A DNA stretch of 64,000 nt from Nostoc carneum NIES-2107 (GCA_002368155.1 AP018180.1:5045007-5109006); one strand, 5' to 3'; positions 33,586 through 42,854 are shown, counted from the stretch's first letter. Numbers and translations: made by a program. Notes: a model not told the origin generated them from the letters alone.

Positions 33586-33615
33586 ATCAGGTTCCTAGTA
33601 AATAGGTAACCTGAT
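33586..33615. terminator. Hairpin between amt and psb34
   Basis: ATCAGGTT / AACCTGAT 8-bp stem between convergent genes; on the minus strand it is followed by TTTTG, so it best suits the psb34 transcript. Confidence 0.45.
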
Positions 33616-33662
33616 ACAACGAAAAATTAAATTTTATTAAAATTCTTTGCGTTCAAATGGGG

Positions 33663-33833
33663 CTACGAAACAGAGAAGGCGACAAAAATTAAGCCACCGA
33701 CCAATAAAACAGCAGCGATACCTAAAAAAAGGTAGGTTCGCTTTTGCCCTGCATTGGGAGGTTCTGCTGCATAAACCTTTGGTTCACGAGCAAAATTATT
33801 CAGAAGACCGCCTTCTTCAGTTGTATAGGGCAT
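33663..33833 (-). CDS. psb34: Photosystem II assembly protein Psb34 (ssl1498-type, 56 aa)
   Basis: A 56-aa gene. The product begins MPYTTEEGGLLNNFAREPKV, carries one membrane helix (~33-53, LFLGIAAVLLVGGLIFVAF) and ends FSVS. This is the pattern of the small ssl1498-type light-harvesting-like proteins, named Psb34, that bind PSII assembly intermediates near CP47. ATG at 33833, TAG at 33663-33665. It converges with amt. The N-terminal EEGGLLNNFA motif and single helix make the assignment good; the function is taken from the family. Confidence 0.85.
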   Translation of the reverse strand: MPYTTEEGGLLNNFAREPKVYAAEPPNAGQKRTYLFLGIAAVLLVGGLIFVAFSVS

Positions 33834-33897
33834 GAACTAATTCCTTGTTCTTAGCGTTTGTTTAATTGTTACATAAACTTTATATTATGCGATTTGG

Positions 33898-33970
33898 TCA
33901 TTAGTTATTGGGCATTGGGCATTGGGTAATGGGTAATGGGTAATTGGTAATTGGTAATTGGTAATTGGTG
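33898..33970. repeat. Short tandem repeat (GGTAATT/GGGCATT)
   Basis: At least nine heptamers of the type TGGGCAT, TGGGTAA and TTGGTAA, just upstream of psb34 and downstream of the SPFH gene. Confidence 0.85.
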
Positions 33971-34027
33971 TTTGTTATTTTTCCCCCTGCTCCCTGCCCC
34001 CCTGCTTTTTCTCAGTCCCCAGTCCCC

Positions 34028-35002
34028 TCATCCCCGATGATTCATCCCTGGGAACTCCTGCCCATCAGCAACAATAGATTTGATGCCTTCTAAGGTAGCG
34101 GGAATGGTGCGTGGGTCGATAAACATGACTTTGCTGCTATCACTTTTACCAATTGTCGCGCCCATATCTAGATAACCCAAGGCAAAGAGAACTTCCAGGG
34201 ATTTTTGAGCTTCAGGATTGTTTTTGATTTTTTGGGCAATAATTTCTGCGGATTCAGCGATCGCTTGGGCTTTGAGGACTTGCTGCTGACGTTCCGCTTG
34301 CGCCTTGAGAACGATCGCTTTTTGTTCGGCTTCTGCTTGTAAAATTACAGCTTTTTGACGGGCTTCTGCGTCTAGAATTTGGGCATCGGCTTTACCTCTA
34401 GCGCTATTCACAGCAGATTCGCGATCGCCTTCTGAAGTTAAAATTGATGCACGTTTGCGCCGTTCAGCTGACATCTGTAATTCCATCGATTCTTGCACCG
34501 CTTTAGAGGGGATAATATCTCGCAGTTCTACCCGCGTGACTTTCACACCCCAAGGGTCTGTAGCAATATCTAAATCCCGCAAGAGAAGTTCATTAATTTG
34601 AGAACGGGCTGTAAAGGTTTCATCTAACTCCAGTTGTCCCATTTCCGAACGGATTTGAGTTAGCACCAAATTCACCATCGCCGACTGGAGATTTTCTACT
34701 TTGTAATAAGCCCTTTCCATATCCATGATGCGCCAATAAACTACAGCATCAACCGTTATGGAAACGTTGTCACGGGTAATACACTGTTGTGGCGGAATAT
34801 CTAAGACTTTTTCGCGGATAGTTTGTTTGTAGACAATCTTATCGAGGAAAGGAGTAACAAAGTTTAGCCCAGGGCCTAGTTTTTTGTTGTAGCTACCCAA
34901 TTTTTCCACTAAGGCTTCATCACCTTGATTAATAACTTTGACGGAACCTGCTAAAGCAGAACCACCAAGTGCCAAAAATATGAGTAAAAAGAACTGTTCC
35001 AT
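34028..35002 (-). CDS. SPFH/band 7 (stomatin-like, paraslipin) membrane protein
   Basis: 324 aa from the ATG at 35002, preceded by TTAGGAGA; a longer frame upstream is only repeat sequence. The N-terminal helix (~1-20, [17 protein letters not shown]) anchors it; the SPFH domain spans ~20-200 ([42 protein letters not shown]). A coiled coil rich in Ala/Glu/Gln (~190-265, [20 protein letters not shown]) drives oligomerisation. Stomatins organise membrane microdomains and often pair with NfeD; the NfeD gene is immediately upstream in the same direction. The function in this cell is inferred to be membrane organisation or protein quality control. Confidence 0.9.
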   Translation of the reverse strand: MEQFFLLIFLALGGSALAGSVKVINQGDEALVEKLGSYNKKLGPGLNFVTPFLDKIVYKQTIREKVLDIPPQQCITRDNVSITVDAVVYWRIMDMERAYYKVENLQSAMVNLVLTQIRSEMGQLELDETFTARSQINELLLRDLDIATDPWGVKVTRVELRDIIPSKAVQESMELQMSAERRKRASILTSEGDRESAVNSARGKADAQILDAEARQKAVILQAEAEQKAIVLKAQAERQQQVLKAQAIAESAEIIAQKIKNNPEAQKSLEVLFALGYLDMGATIGKSDSSKVMFIDPRTIPATLEGIKSIVADGQEFPGMNHRG

Positions 35003-35027
35003 AATAAGTCTCCTAATTTTTCTGTAG

Positions 35028-35170
35028 GGATTGGGGATTGGGGACTGGGGATTGGGGACTGGGGATTGGGGATTGGGGACTGGGGAACTCGGGGCCCCCA
35101 CGACCGGAGGGAGTGGGGATTAGGGGTAATGGGGACTGGGGACTGGGGACTGGGGACTGGGGACAAGGGG
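35028..35170. repeat. GGGGATTGGGGACT tandem repeat with central CCC palindrome
   Basis: Runs of GGGGATT/GGGGACT heptamers interrupted at 35085-35112 by CTCGGGGCCCCCACGACCGG. The same GAACTCGGGGCCCC junction recurs at 62940-62953. It lies between NfeD and SPFH genes. Confidence 0.85.
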
Positions 35171-35209
35171 AGAAATTCTAATTACCAATTACCTATGCCC
35201 CATGCCCAC

Positions 35210-35644
35210 CTACGAGTGCAACAAATGTTCTGGCATCACAATCAAGGTGGTACCTTCTCTGCGGACAATATAAACTCTCTGATGAGGCGCAACGCTGAGT
35301 TTGTCATCGTCACATCTTGCTTGCCAAGAATTTCCTTCATATAGTACCCGGCCTATTTTTCCTGCCGGAATTTCTGTTAGAGTTTCAGCTGTAATTGCAT
35401 CTTGGATGTTTGATTTACGTCGTCGCGGTTGTAAAAACTTGCGGGAACCCACAACTAGCAATGTGGAAATCAACAGCCAAGCTACAACTTGCAGCCATAC
35501 AGTCGGCAGAATGAATTGAGACAGTAGCGCCACGACAAAAGCGCTAATTCCCATCATGAAAGCGACAAAAGCAGACGGCAAGAACAGTTCCATTAAACAT
35601 AAAACCGCTCCTGCCAAGAGCCAGATTACGGTATAACTTGGCAT
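35210..35644 (-). CDS. NfeD family membrane protein
   Basis: 144 aa, the short (NfeD1b-like) form without the protease domain. Three hydrophobic helices (~5-22, 27-48, 50-68) are followed by an OB-fold domain (~80-144) containing TEIPAGKIGRVLYEGNSWQA and a short tail. NfeD proteins work with SPFH proteins; the SPFH gene lies directly downstream on the same strand (207-bp repeat-filled spacer), supporting a two-gene unit. ATG at 35644. Confidence in family is high, in precise role low. Confidence 0.87.
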   Translation of the reverse strand: MPSYTVIWLLAGAVLCLMELFLPSAFVAFMMGISAFVVALLSQFILPTVWLQVVAWLLISTLLVVGSRKFLQPRRRKSNIQDAITAETLTEIPAGKIGRVLYEGNSWQARCDDDKLSVAPHQRVYIVRREGTTLIVMPEHLLHS

Positions 35645-35878
35645 AGCGCCATCCTAAGAAGTTAAATTTGCGTAAATGTATTTCTCCTATTTAGATCCAC
35701 CTAGAGGCTGGCTGTTTACAGAACACAAAATATGGTATTTTAACCATCAATTTTGATTAATTTCCGTAACAACATGTAGCCAGAGGTACAGGAATCCAGT
35801 CTATTCTAGCCCTCAAGTATTTGACAGCAATATGTAATCGAAATTCATGAGTTAATTTTTTCCTAAATTTATACCATT

Positions 35879-37792
35879 ATGATTTCTACTCAACGGGTCA
35901 TTTATTGCATCAATCCAGACTGTACTAATCCTATTAATTCTTTAGATAGTCGTGTTTGCGCTAATTGTCAGACTCCCTTAGTTCATCGCTATCTCTGGGC
36001 GACTGGCCCAAAAGCAGCCACAATACCACCAGGAACAATGGTGGCAAATAGGTATGAGGTTATTAAGCAGCAAGTTTGGTTAGATACGCAACCGGGACTA
36101 CTACCAGATATCCCAGAAGAATTGCCAAATGAAGTGCTGGCTTATCTGCGGTTATATTATGAGCGATTGCATATCCCTCAAGCCTATGGATATATTTCCG
36201 AATTTGAGGGCAATGAAGATCATATTCTGTTACTGGAAAATGTACCGATCACAGAAAATGCCACTGTCTATCCTGCGATCGCAGATGCATGGGAACAAGC
36301 AACAGCAGTCAGACAGGTTTATTGGCTGTGGCAAATTCTTCAACTGTGGAAACCGTTATCAGAATTAGAAGTTGCTAACAGTTTACTGATGTTAAACAAC
36401 CTGCGGGTGCAAGGTTGGTGTGTCCGCTTGTTAGAACTGCACCAAACACAAGAAAATTTAGTGAGTTTGCAAGATTTAGGTCGATTTTGGCAACCTTGGG
36501 TAGCATCTGCCAAACCAGCCATAGCCGGAAAGTTGCAGAACATCGTCAAGCAGATGTGTGTACAGGAAGCTGATTTAGCAGAAATTACTAATCAACTCAA
36601 TGCCTTATTACTTTCAGCCGCAGCAGACTTACCATTTAACGTGGAAGTTTTGGGTGCAACCGATGCTGGGATGCAAATGATCACAAATGAAGATGCTTGC
36701 TACCCTGCTAATGTTAACGATTTAGAAGAATTCCTCGTACCACAGTTATCAATTGTTTGTGATGGTATTGGCGGTCATCAAGGTGGTGAGGTAGCTAGCC
36801 AACTAGCAGTACAATCCTTAAAATTGCAAATCCGTGCCTTATTAGCAGATGTTTCACAAGAAGGTCAAATTGTCAAGCCGGACTTGTTTGCAGAACAACT
36901 AGAAGCCTGCTTAAGGATAGTAAATAACGTTATTTGTGCCCGTAACGATGAGCAAAACCGCCAAGGTAGAGAACGTATGGCTACAACCCTCGTGATGGCA
37001 TTGCAAGTGCCGCAGCGAGTACAGACTACCTCTGGCAAGGAATCTAAAAATGCCCATGAACTTTACCTAGCTAGTGTGGGAGATAGCCGTGCTTATTGGA
37101 TTACCCGTAATTATTGCCAACTGCTAACAGTAGACGATGATGTCGCAGCAAGGGAAGTCCGCTTTGCGCGTAATTTTTATCGTCAAGCATTAATGAGGCC
37201 AGATGCAACAGCTCTTACTCAAGCGTTGGGAGCCAGAGATGCGGAATTCCTGAGAGTTGAAATCAGGCGCTTTATTTTAGAAGAAGATGGCATCTTGCTG
37301 TTGTGTTCCGATGGTTTAAGTGACAATAACTGGGTAGAACAATCTTGGCAGCTATACGCAGTTCCAGTATTAACAGGAAAAATGGCTTTGGAAGATGCGC
37401 TGCAACGCTGGATTAACTTAGCCAATCAGAAAAATGGTCATGACAATGCATCTGTAGTGATGACCTTGTACGGCATTTCCCGAGAATACTTAATTTCTTT
37501 AACTTACAAACAACCACAAGTAGAAATCATCGAAGCAGAACCATCCGAAGCAGCGATCCCGGAAAGTTCACCAGTCCTAGTAGATTTGGACATCACCGCC
37601 GAAGAAGCCACCCCAACCCGAGCAGAAAAACCCAGCCGCAGCAAACCTGCGCTATTAGTTGGCGGATTATTATTGTTGCTTCTGGGTGGAACAACCATCG
37701 GCTTATTCCTCTTATCCCAATTCCAGCCACAAACATTCCAACAAATGTGTCGCCAACTTCCCCCAAGCGTACAGCAAGTATGTCCTAAATAG
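35879..37792 (+). CDS. PP2C-family phosphatase with zinc ribbon and C-terminal membrane anchor
   Basis: 637 aa. A zinc ribbon opens the protein (Cys10, Cys15, Cys27, Cys30: YCINPDCTNP, CANC), matching the ribbon of the pseudokinase at 30.1-31.5 kb. Residues ~50-250 are helical with faint kinase-like features but no kinase motifs. The PP2C domain (~260-540) has VCDGIGGHQGGE (Asp295), RMATTLVMAL, VGDSRAYW, LCSDGLSDN and GHDNASV, so the metal-binding Asp residues are present. An acidic/Pro linker and one membrane helix (~593-613) follow, then a short tail with two Cys. It should remove Ser/Thr phosphates at the inner face of the membrane. Confidence 0.88.
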   Translation: MISTQRVIYCINPDCTNPINSLDSRVCANCQTPLVHRYLWATGPKAATIPPGTMVANRYEVIKQQVWLDTQPGLLPDIPEELPNEVLAYLRLYYERLHIPQAYGYISEFEGNEDHILLLENVPITENATVYPAIADAWEQATAVRQVYWLWQILQLWKPLSELEVANSLLMLNNLRVQGWCVRLLELHQTQENLVSLQDLGRFWQPWVASAKPAIAGKLQNIVKQMCVQEADLAEITNQLNALLLSAAADLPFNVEVLGATDAGMQMITNEDACYPANVNDLEEFLVPQLSIVCDGIGGHQGGEVASQLAVQSLKLQIRALLADVSQEGQIVKPDLFAEQLEACLRIVNNVICARNDEQNRQGRERMATTLVMALQVPQRVQTTSGKESKNAHELYLASVGDSRAYWITRNYCQLLTVDDDVAAREVRFARNFYRQALMRPDATALTQALGARDAEFLRVEIRRFILEEDGILLLCSDGLSDNNWVEQSWQLYAVPVLTGKMALEDALQRWINLANQKNGHDNASVVMTLYGISREYLISLTYKQPQVEIIEAEPSEAAIPESSPVLVDLDITAEEATPTRAEKPSRSKPALLVGGLLLLLLGGTTIGLFLLSQFQPQTFQQMCRQLPPSVQQVCPK

Positions 37793-37795
37793 GGG

Positions 37796-37868
37796 TTTGT
37801 CATTGGTCATTGGTCATTGGTCATTTGTCATTTGTCATTTGTCATTGGTCATTGGTGTTTGTTATTTC
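37796..37868. repeat. GTCATTG/GTCATTT tandem repeat
   Basis: About nine heptamers GTCATTG or GTCATTT directly after the PP2C stop. Followed by CCCAATAC/CCCAGTCC runs to ~37960. Confidence 0.88.
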
Positions 37869-38282
37869 TCCCTCATCTTCCTCATCTCCCTCATCTCCCC
37901 AATACCCAATACCCAGTCCCCAGTCCCCAATCCCCACTCCCCAATGCCCCAATCCCCAATTACAACGCCAACTTGTTGTAGAATAAGACTTGGCGTTAAA
38001 GCGCAAGATAACAGCTAAAACGGGTTTTGCTTACCCGTGATGCAGATCATCCTCAACAAAACGCGTCTGAGACACCCCTAGAAGTGAACAAGTTCACTGA
38101 GCAGGCAATCATGGTGTAGACTTTTGTCATAGTCAGATAGTCTCTTGGGTAAATCTCGTTTTTGGCAAGCTCTTTGGCAGAGTTTGTTTAACAATTGGTT
38201 AGGATGAAAAGCTAACTCAAAATCAAAGGATCAGACCTGTTGCTAAAGCATTAGGTGAGTCTAATGTTGCTAATTGATCGAC

Positions 38283-38310
38283 AACAAAGCCTGCATGGGC
38301 AGGCTTTGTT
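38283..38310 (+). terminator. Strong hairpin upstream of ftrV
   Basis: AACAAAGCCTGC / GCAGGCTTTGTT perfect 12-bp stem with loop ATGG. No known gene ends here, so it may terminate a non-coding RNA or act as an attenuator before ftrV. Confidence 0.55.
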
Positions 38311-38466
38311 CGTATAGCAGTTACGGAGGCGTTCAACAGCCAGTCTGTACAGATGTGATCAAAAGTGTGACTGTTGCCAGCAGTCTATTTTTCAAAAAAG
38401 CTAATTCAGTAAGGGATGGCTGTGGAGATACTTGTGGAACAGGAAAAGCTAGGTGTAAATGTTGCT

Positions 38467-38688
38467 ATGAAAGTTGGCGATCGCGTTCGTGTTAAAGAAT
38501 CGGTAGTAGTTTACCACCATCCTGAACATCGCGGTCAGGGTTTTGACCTTAAAGGCTCAGACGGTGAAATTGTATCTATTGTCACCCAGTGGCAAGGTAG
38601 ACCTGTAAGTGCTAATCTGCCAATCTTAGTCCAGTTTAGTAAAAGATTTAAAGCTCACTTACGCGAGGGTGAATTAGAAATCATCTAA
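38467..38688 (+). CDS. ftrV: Ferredoxin-thioredoxin reductase variable (alpha) chain
   Basis: 73 aa from the ATG at 38467, the family's length; an in-frame ATG at 38416 would add 17 residues not seen in homologues I know. FTR passes electrons from ferredoxin to thioredoxin and so links light to redox control of enzymes. The variable chain is an SH3-like barrel holding the catalytic beta chain (ftrC, not in this window). MKVGDRVRVKESVVVYHHPE, QGRPVSANLPILVQF and FKAHLREGELEII are diagnostic. It is convergent with the small gene at 38694, with five bases between the stops. Confidence 0.93.
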   Translation: MKVGDRVRVKESVVVYHHPEHRGQGFDLKGSDGEIVSIVTQWQGRPVSANLPILVQFSKRFKAHLREGELEII

Positions 38689-38693
38689 ATCCC

Positions 38694-38915
38694 TCAGGAG
38701 CGGCGAAACCATCGGAAAATATTCAATTCGCCGCGCATTCTTTCTAGTTCTTGACGGTGTTGCATTGCTGTCGTATAATACCACTCACAATGCCGCCGAA
38801 ACTCTGAGCGCTCCCTAATTTCATGGTAAAACTGGTGAGTTGTTTGATAAGCAGCAAAGGTTTCATCAACTTCGCTGGGAGTCGCAGGAATAATATAAGG
38901 TAAATTTTTAGACAT
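38694..38915 (-). CDS. Small conserved-looking hypothetical protein
   Basis: 73 aa, highly charged and aromatic-rich (HEIRERSEFRRHCEWYYTTA, then MQHRQELERMRGELNIFRWF). Probably mostly helical and soluble. I know no function. Stop abuts ftrV in convergent orientation. ATG at 38915; a second frame here is weaker. The coherent composition suggests a real gene. Confidence 0.6.
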   Translation of the reverse strand: MSKNLPYIIPATPSEVDETFAAYQTTHQFYHEIRERSEFRRHCEWYYTTAMQHRQELERMRGELNIFRWFRRS

Positions 38916-39098
38916 AATATCAGGGAGTGCTGATTCCTGAGAAATTTGATAAAAGTCAAGAGTTAAGGGTCAAAGGTCAAAAGTGAGAATCTTCACCTAG
39001 GAAATATGTATAACCTTTGAATAAGATCTAAAAATCAAAGCTTTGTGACTATTGAAATTATAGCGATTGAAAATTCAACTGCTGGCACTCAGCACTGT

Positions 39099-39890
39099 CT
39101 AGAGCCAACCCCGCAAACTATATATAAACAAACCAACGTATTCTTTTAAAGCGCTGGTAAATTCGTTTAAGTTACTACTATCAGGTAGTAAATTCAAAAT
39201 AGCGGATTTAGGGCTATTACCCAGTTCTTGCATTTCGCCTGCACTGACTAGAAAATCAGTAGGTGCTGGAATTGCATCAATTCCTTGACGCTGAAAAATT
39301 TTCAGCGATCGCGGCATATGCATTGCCGAAGTGACTAATAATACTTGCTTGATGTTACGCGATTGCAAAATTTTCTTGACATTAACAGCATTTTGGTAAG
39401 TATTTAGCGATTCTGGTTCTTGCACAATGGCATTGGCAGGTATCCCAACAGACGTGAGAATATTTGCCATATCTGCCGATTCAGAAGCACCACTACCACG
39501 CCAATCAATTCTACCGCCGCTGAGGATAATGATCGGGGCTTTTTGTTGACGATATAGTTGAGCCGCATAAATCACGCGATCGCCCTGTTCGTTTAAATCA
39601 GCACCAGGACGAGGCCAAAAAGCTGATTTAGTAGCACCACCCAAAACCACAATAGCTTCAGCATTTGGTATTTGGGTAGTTGCAGTATTTTGCCATTCGA
39701 GCGATCGCACTAGTAAATGAGATATCCAAGCATTGCTGCAAAATAGCAATAAAAATAGAGATAAAGTAATTGCGATCGCGGCCGTGCGCGGTCGTTTCCA
39801 TAGTGTTATCAATGCTACTACCAAGCTAATAGAAGCTAATCCCAGAGGGTAGAAAAATAGCGGTAGCAACTTGGAGAGATATAAGAACAT
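39099..39890 (-). CDS. YdcF/DUF218 (ElyC/SanA-like) membrane protein
   Basis: 263 aa. Two membrane helices (~8-30, 36-58) are followed by the DUF218 domain (~75-245): AEAIVVLGGATKSA, GDRVIYAAQLYRQQKAPIII, LSGGRIDWRGSGASESADMA, ESLNTYQNAVNVKKIL and VLLVTSAMHMPRSL. The pattern matches ElyC/SanA/YdcF proteins, which in other bacteria affect envelope integrity and lipid-carrier metabolism. The catalytic role is unproven; Glu and His residues of the family are present. ATG at 39890, followed upstream by repeats. Likely monocistronic. Confidence 0.88.
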   Translation of the reverse strand: MFLYLSKLLPLFFYPLGLASISLVVALITLWKRPRTAAIAITLSLFLLLFCSNAWISHLLVRSLEWQNTATTQIPNAEAIVVLGGATKSAFWPRPGADLNEQGDRVIYAAQLYRQQKAPIIILSGGRIDWRGSGASESADMANILTSVGIPANAIVQEPESLNTYQNAVNVKKILQSRNIKQVLLVTSAMHMPRSLKIFQRQGIDAIPAPTDFLVSAGEMQELGNSPKSAILNLLPDSSNLNEFTSALKEYVGLFIYSLRGWL

Positions 39891-40221
39891 ATTGGAGATT
39901 GGTAATTGGTAATTGGTAATGGGAAAAAATGACCTTTGAACGTGCCAATTTTAGATTTTAAATTTGGGATTTTAGATTGTTTTTGGTACAAACACAGCCG
40001 TGGGCGGAACAAATCTCAAATCTTCAATATAAAATCCCAAGCTGTATCTCCTGATGGGAGAGTGTGAGTCTAAAATCCAAAATCCGTCTTGGAAAGTTTG
40101 CTCAAGTCGGGGAACCCGCCCACGCAACGCCAGTTGCTTCAAGCCGGGGAACCCGTCCAACGCACTGGCTCAACTTTCCGCAAAATCCAAAATTGTTTGA
40201 CCCTTGACCAATTACCAAATT
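39891..40221. other. 331-bp repeat-filled gap
   Basis: GGTAATT heptamers (39897-39920), TTTTAGATT-rich DNA, then the dispersed repeat at 40081-40181. No gene. Confidence 0.6.
40081..40181 (-). repeat. Dispersed repeat copy A
   Basis: Contains two GGGGAACCCG modules and ends with 24 bases (40158-40181) that recur exactly, inverted, at 56304-56327. A related sequence is at 45751-45850. Confidence 0.75.
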
Positions 40222-40722
40222 CTACCGTTCCCAAAACTTTAAATTGATACCTCCGGGTGTACGGCGGAAACGTCGAGCTATTTTTCTAGTGCGCCTAACA
40301 TTGCTTCTAGGACTGGGTTGCTCGTCCTCAATTTCTTCTGTAGGTTCAAGGGGTAACTGAGTTCTAGTTTCTTCTTTACTTCCCCACCAAGCAATCATCC
40401 AGCCACCACCTAAAGCACCTAAAGCCCCTAATAAGATACTCATCGGTGCTGGATATCCTAACCAGCTAAAGCCAGCTAAGAACAATAACCAATATTTCAG
40501 CGCTGCATCAATCCCCTCGGAAGAGTCTACAGACTGGGGTTGAGCATTGTTCTTGCCGGCTGCGGTGATCCAACCTAAGGTGAAACCGCCAATGATTCCT
40601 AAAAAGATACTGAGGGATAGCGAAGACCCTGTCATCTTTAATATCAGGGCTAAAATTAAGCCAAATATCAGTTGCGATAGGAAGTTTGGCGACATATTCA
40701 TGAAGTCTTTTTTCTGTGCCAT
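40222..40722 (-). CDS. Small integral membrane protein, unknown function
   Basis: 166 aa. Four hydrophobic segments in two hairpins (~13-30, 35-53, 76-92, 97-115), with glycine-rich packing motifs (FLGIIGGFTLGW, ALGALGGGWMIAWW), then a polar acidic stretch and a basic tail (RRTRKIARRFRRTPGG). It starts 16 bp after the stop of the kinase-like gene at 40739-42280, so the two are probably co-transcribed. I do not recognise the family. Confidence 0.7.
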   Translation of the reverse strand: MAQKKDFMNMSPNFLSQLIFGLILALILKMTGSSLSLSIFLGIIGGFTLGWITAAGKNNAQPQSVDSSEGIDAALKYWLLFLAGFSWLGYPAPMSILLGALGALGGGWMIAWWGSKEETRTQLPLEPTEEIEDEQPSPRSNVRRTRKIARRFRRTPGGINLKFWER

Positions 40723-40738
40723 GAGATAAACCAGGCTA

Positions 40739-42280
40739 TTAGTGAATAATTTCTTTTAATTGTGCCTGTTGTGGCTGAGTTGTATCCAAAATCTTAAGGT
40801 AGGGTTTTTCTGTCTCAGTAAATTCTTCAAATTGTTTAATTTGGGATGCTAGTAAATCAGCGGTAGCATCAGCAATATCTCCAGTCCGCTTCAGCAAACG
40901 TTCTTGCACAACTTCTAGAGGTGCTGTGCATTGAATAATTTGGAGAGGGATTTGGTGTTTTTCGGCTTGGGTAATTGCTTCGTGGCGTAACTGTTGTTGG
41001 TCATATTTGGCATCCAGAATTACGGAAAAACCTTGATTAGCAAGTATAATCCCTAATTCCAACAGCCGTGCATAAGTTTTCTGAGTCATTTCAGGTGTAT
41101 AGATTTCATCCCCACCTCGTTCCATCAGGGGAATTCCCGCCAAGTGTTTTCTGACTGCATCTGAACGCAGGTGAATTGCTCCAATTTCACGAGCTAAAGA
41201 CCGAGCTGTGGTACTCTTACCAGAACCAGACAAACCCGACATCAGGAACAGTTGCCCTTGTTTGGGCTGAGTATATTCCCAAGCTAGCTGATAATATGTG
41301 GCTGCGGTTTTTGTCGCCTGTTCTTTTACCGCAGCTAGTACAGCCGGATCGTCTAACAAAAATGAAGTGACTTTTGCTCTCACATAAGACTGACGAATTA
41401 AATATATGGGTAAAATCTGTAAGCCTTCCCAATCGCCAGTCTGTTCTACATAAGTATTTAAATAAGCATTACTCAGGTCTTTTCGCTGCTGAGCTTCTAA
41501 ATCCATAACCGCATAAGCAATATCGAACATGACATCTACAAAGCGGAAAGGTTCATTAAATTCAATGCAGTCAAACAGAAGGATTTTGTCTTGCCATAGA
41601 GCGATATTTCTTAGGTGTAAATCGCCATGACATTCGCGAATATAGTTATTTTTAATTCTGCTGGCAAATAATTCTCCGCGTTCTGCAAAAAAACGCTCAG
41701 TGTATGCTTTAGTTTCGTCAAACTGTACCTGAGTTTGAGGGCCACCGATATATTTTTCGGTTTGCTCGTAGTTTTCATCAAACGCCTCGCGAACTTGGGG
41801 GACTTCACCGAAACTGCGAATATAATCATTTGTCTCAGTTTTGGCGTGGTATTGCGCTACTATCCGCCCTAATTCTTCTAGGTGTACCTCATTTAATTTC
41901 CCTTGCTCAAATAAGCTGCTAAATAGTGCCTCTTGGGGAAACTGGCGCATCTTCAGCGTATATTCTACAGCCTCACCTGTTCCTCCCAGATGGTATTGCT
42001 CGCCTTGTAGCGTCAGAGGTAATACTTCTAAATATAATTCACCTGCACCACGCTGATTTAACCGCAATTCTTCTTGGCAAAAATGGTGTCGCTTTTCTAA
42101 GGTGGAGTAGTTTAAAAAGCCAAAATTCACAGGCTTTTTCAATTTATAAACATAATCACCAGTTAGTAGCACATAGGAAACATGGGTTTGAATCAGTTGA
42201 ATAGGTTCTGAAACTGCATGAGGATAAAATCCTGGCTGCAACATTTGCTGAATTAAGGCGGGAAGAGTTGCTTTTGTCAT
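40739..42280 (-). CDS. Bifunctional aminoglycoside-phosphotransferase-like / P-loop kinase fusion
   Basis: 513 aa from the ATG at 42280; the longer frame upstream is repeat-derived. The N-terminal half (~1-330) resembles APH/choline-kinase enzymes: DYVYKLKKPVNFGFL, then ECHGDLHLRNIAL (catalytic HGD) and LFDCIEFNEPFRFVDVMFD. The C-terminal half (~335-513) is an AAA/adenylyl-kinase-like P-loop domain with LMSGLSGSGKSTTARSLA and RSDAVRKHL. Such fusions are widespread in environmental bacteria; the substrate is unknown and antibiotic resistance should not be assumed. The membrane protein gene follows 16 bp downstream. Confidence 0.85.
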   Translation of the reverse strand: MTKATLPALIQQMLQPGFYPHAVSEPIQLIQTHVSYVLLTGDYVYKLKKPVNFGFLNYSTLEKRHHFCQEELRLNQRGAGELYLEVLPLTLQGEQYHLGGTGEAVEYTLKMRQFPQEALFSSLFEQGKLNEVHLEELGRIVAQYHAKTETNDYIRSFGEVPQVREAFDENYEQTEKYIGGPQTQVQFDETKAYTERFFAERGELFASRIKNNYIRECHGDLHLRNIALWQDKILLFDCIEFNEPFRFVDVMFDIAYAVMDLEAQQRKDLSNAYLNTYVEQTGDWEGLQILPIYLIRQSYVRAKVTSFLLDDPAVLAAVKEQATKTAATYYQLAWEYTQPKQGQLFLMSGLSGSGKSTTARSLAREIGAIHLRSDAVRKHLAGIPLMERGGDEIYTPEMTQKTYARLLELGIILANQGFSVILDAKYDQQQLRHEAITQAEKHQIPLQIIQCTAPLEVVQERLLKRTGDIADATADLLASQIKQFEEFTETEKPYLKILDTTQPQQAQLKEIIH

Positions 42281-42542
42281 GTTTTTTGGGGAATGGGGAC
42301 TGGGGACTGGGGAATGGGTAATGGGGACAAGATGAATTTTTGACCGTTGACTTTTGACTTTTGACTCTTGACAAATGACAAATGTCAAATGAATAAAAAC
42401 CAGCCCTTTTTATGTGTGGTTTTTCATACTTCATCCTTCTACTGCCGCTGATAGCTTAACAAAAAACCAGGGTGTTACCCCTGGCATTATCAGCAATTAT
42501 CACAAAATTTAGGTAGCAAAAAAGATGAAATATCTTCCGCAA

Positions 42543-42842
42543 TTAGCTTTGAGGAGTAGCAAAAAAGCTGACGTGGTAGGTTGTGCCTTTTGCGGGATGG
42601 CTTTGAACTTCCCGAACTATAGTTTTACCACTCCACTCAAGCTCAGGAATCGTGAGTTCAACTTCTGTTTTGTTGACAACAGCGTGTTTGAGCAAGCGCT
42701 CAACGGTTTTTGCTTCAACTACTAAAGAAATTGATTCGGCACCTTTGTGACCGTATAAATTAGCAGGGATTAATCCAGAACGACGCAAAGCTTTAGGCTT
42801 GCTGCCTTCTGGTCTGGTTTTAGATTCGACTGTGAGGCTCAT
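42543..42842 (-). CDS. rplY: 50S ribosomal protein L25
   Basis: 99 aa from the ATG at 42842 ([20 protein letters not shown]). L25 binds 5S rRNA. The family signature [33 protein letters not shown] and the C-terminal [18 protein letters not shown] are visible. It is the short form without the CTC extension. A start 33 bp upstream falls in the TGACCTT repeat and is less likely. It lies downstream of purA on the same strand after a spacer of tandem repeats (42855-42945), a plausible purA-first order of transcription. Confidence 0.92.
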   Translation of the reverse strand: MSLTVESKTRPEGSKPKALRRSGLIPANLYGHKGAESISLVVEAKTVERLLKHAVVNKTEVELTIPELEWSGKTIVREVQSHPAKGTTYHVSFFATPQS

Positions 42843-42854
42843 ACAAGTTGTTAG

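Larger units (their letters stand above)
37793..38466. other. 674-bp gap with repeats and a strong hairpin
   Basis: The first ~170 bp are heptamer repeats. From ~37970 to 38466 no gene is seen, but a perfect 12-bp hairpin lies at 38283-38310. The ~250 bp before it could encode a small RNA or be a leader of ftrV. Confidence 0.5.

Noticed and set aside
40739-42280. Aminoglycoside resistance gene
   Set aside because: The APH-like half is fused to a P-loop domain, as in widespread housekeeping-type proteins; no sign of a resistance cassette.
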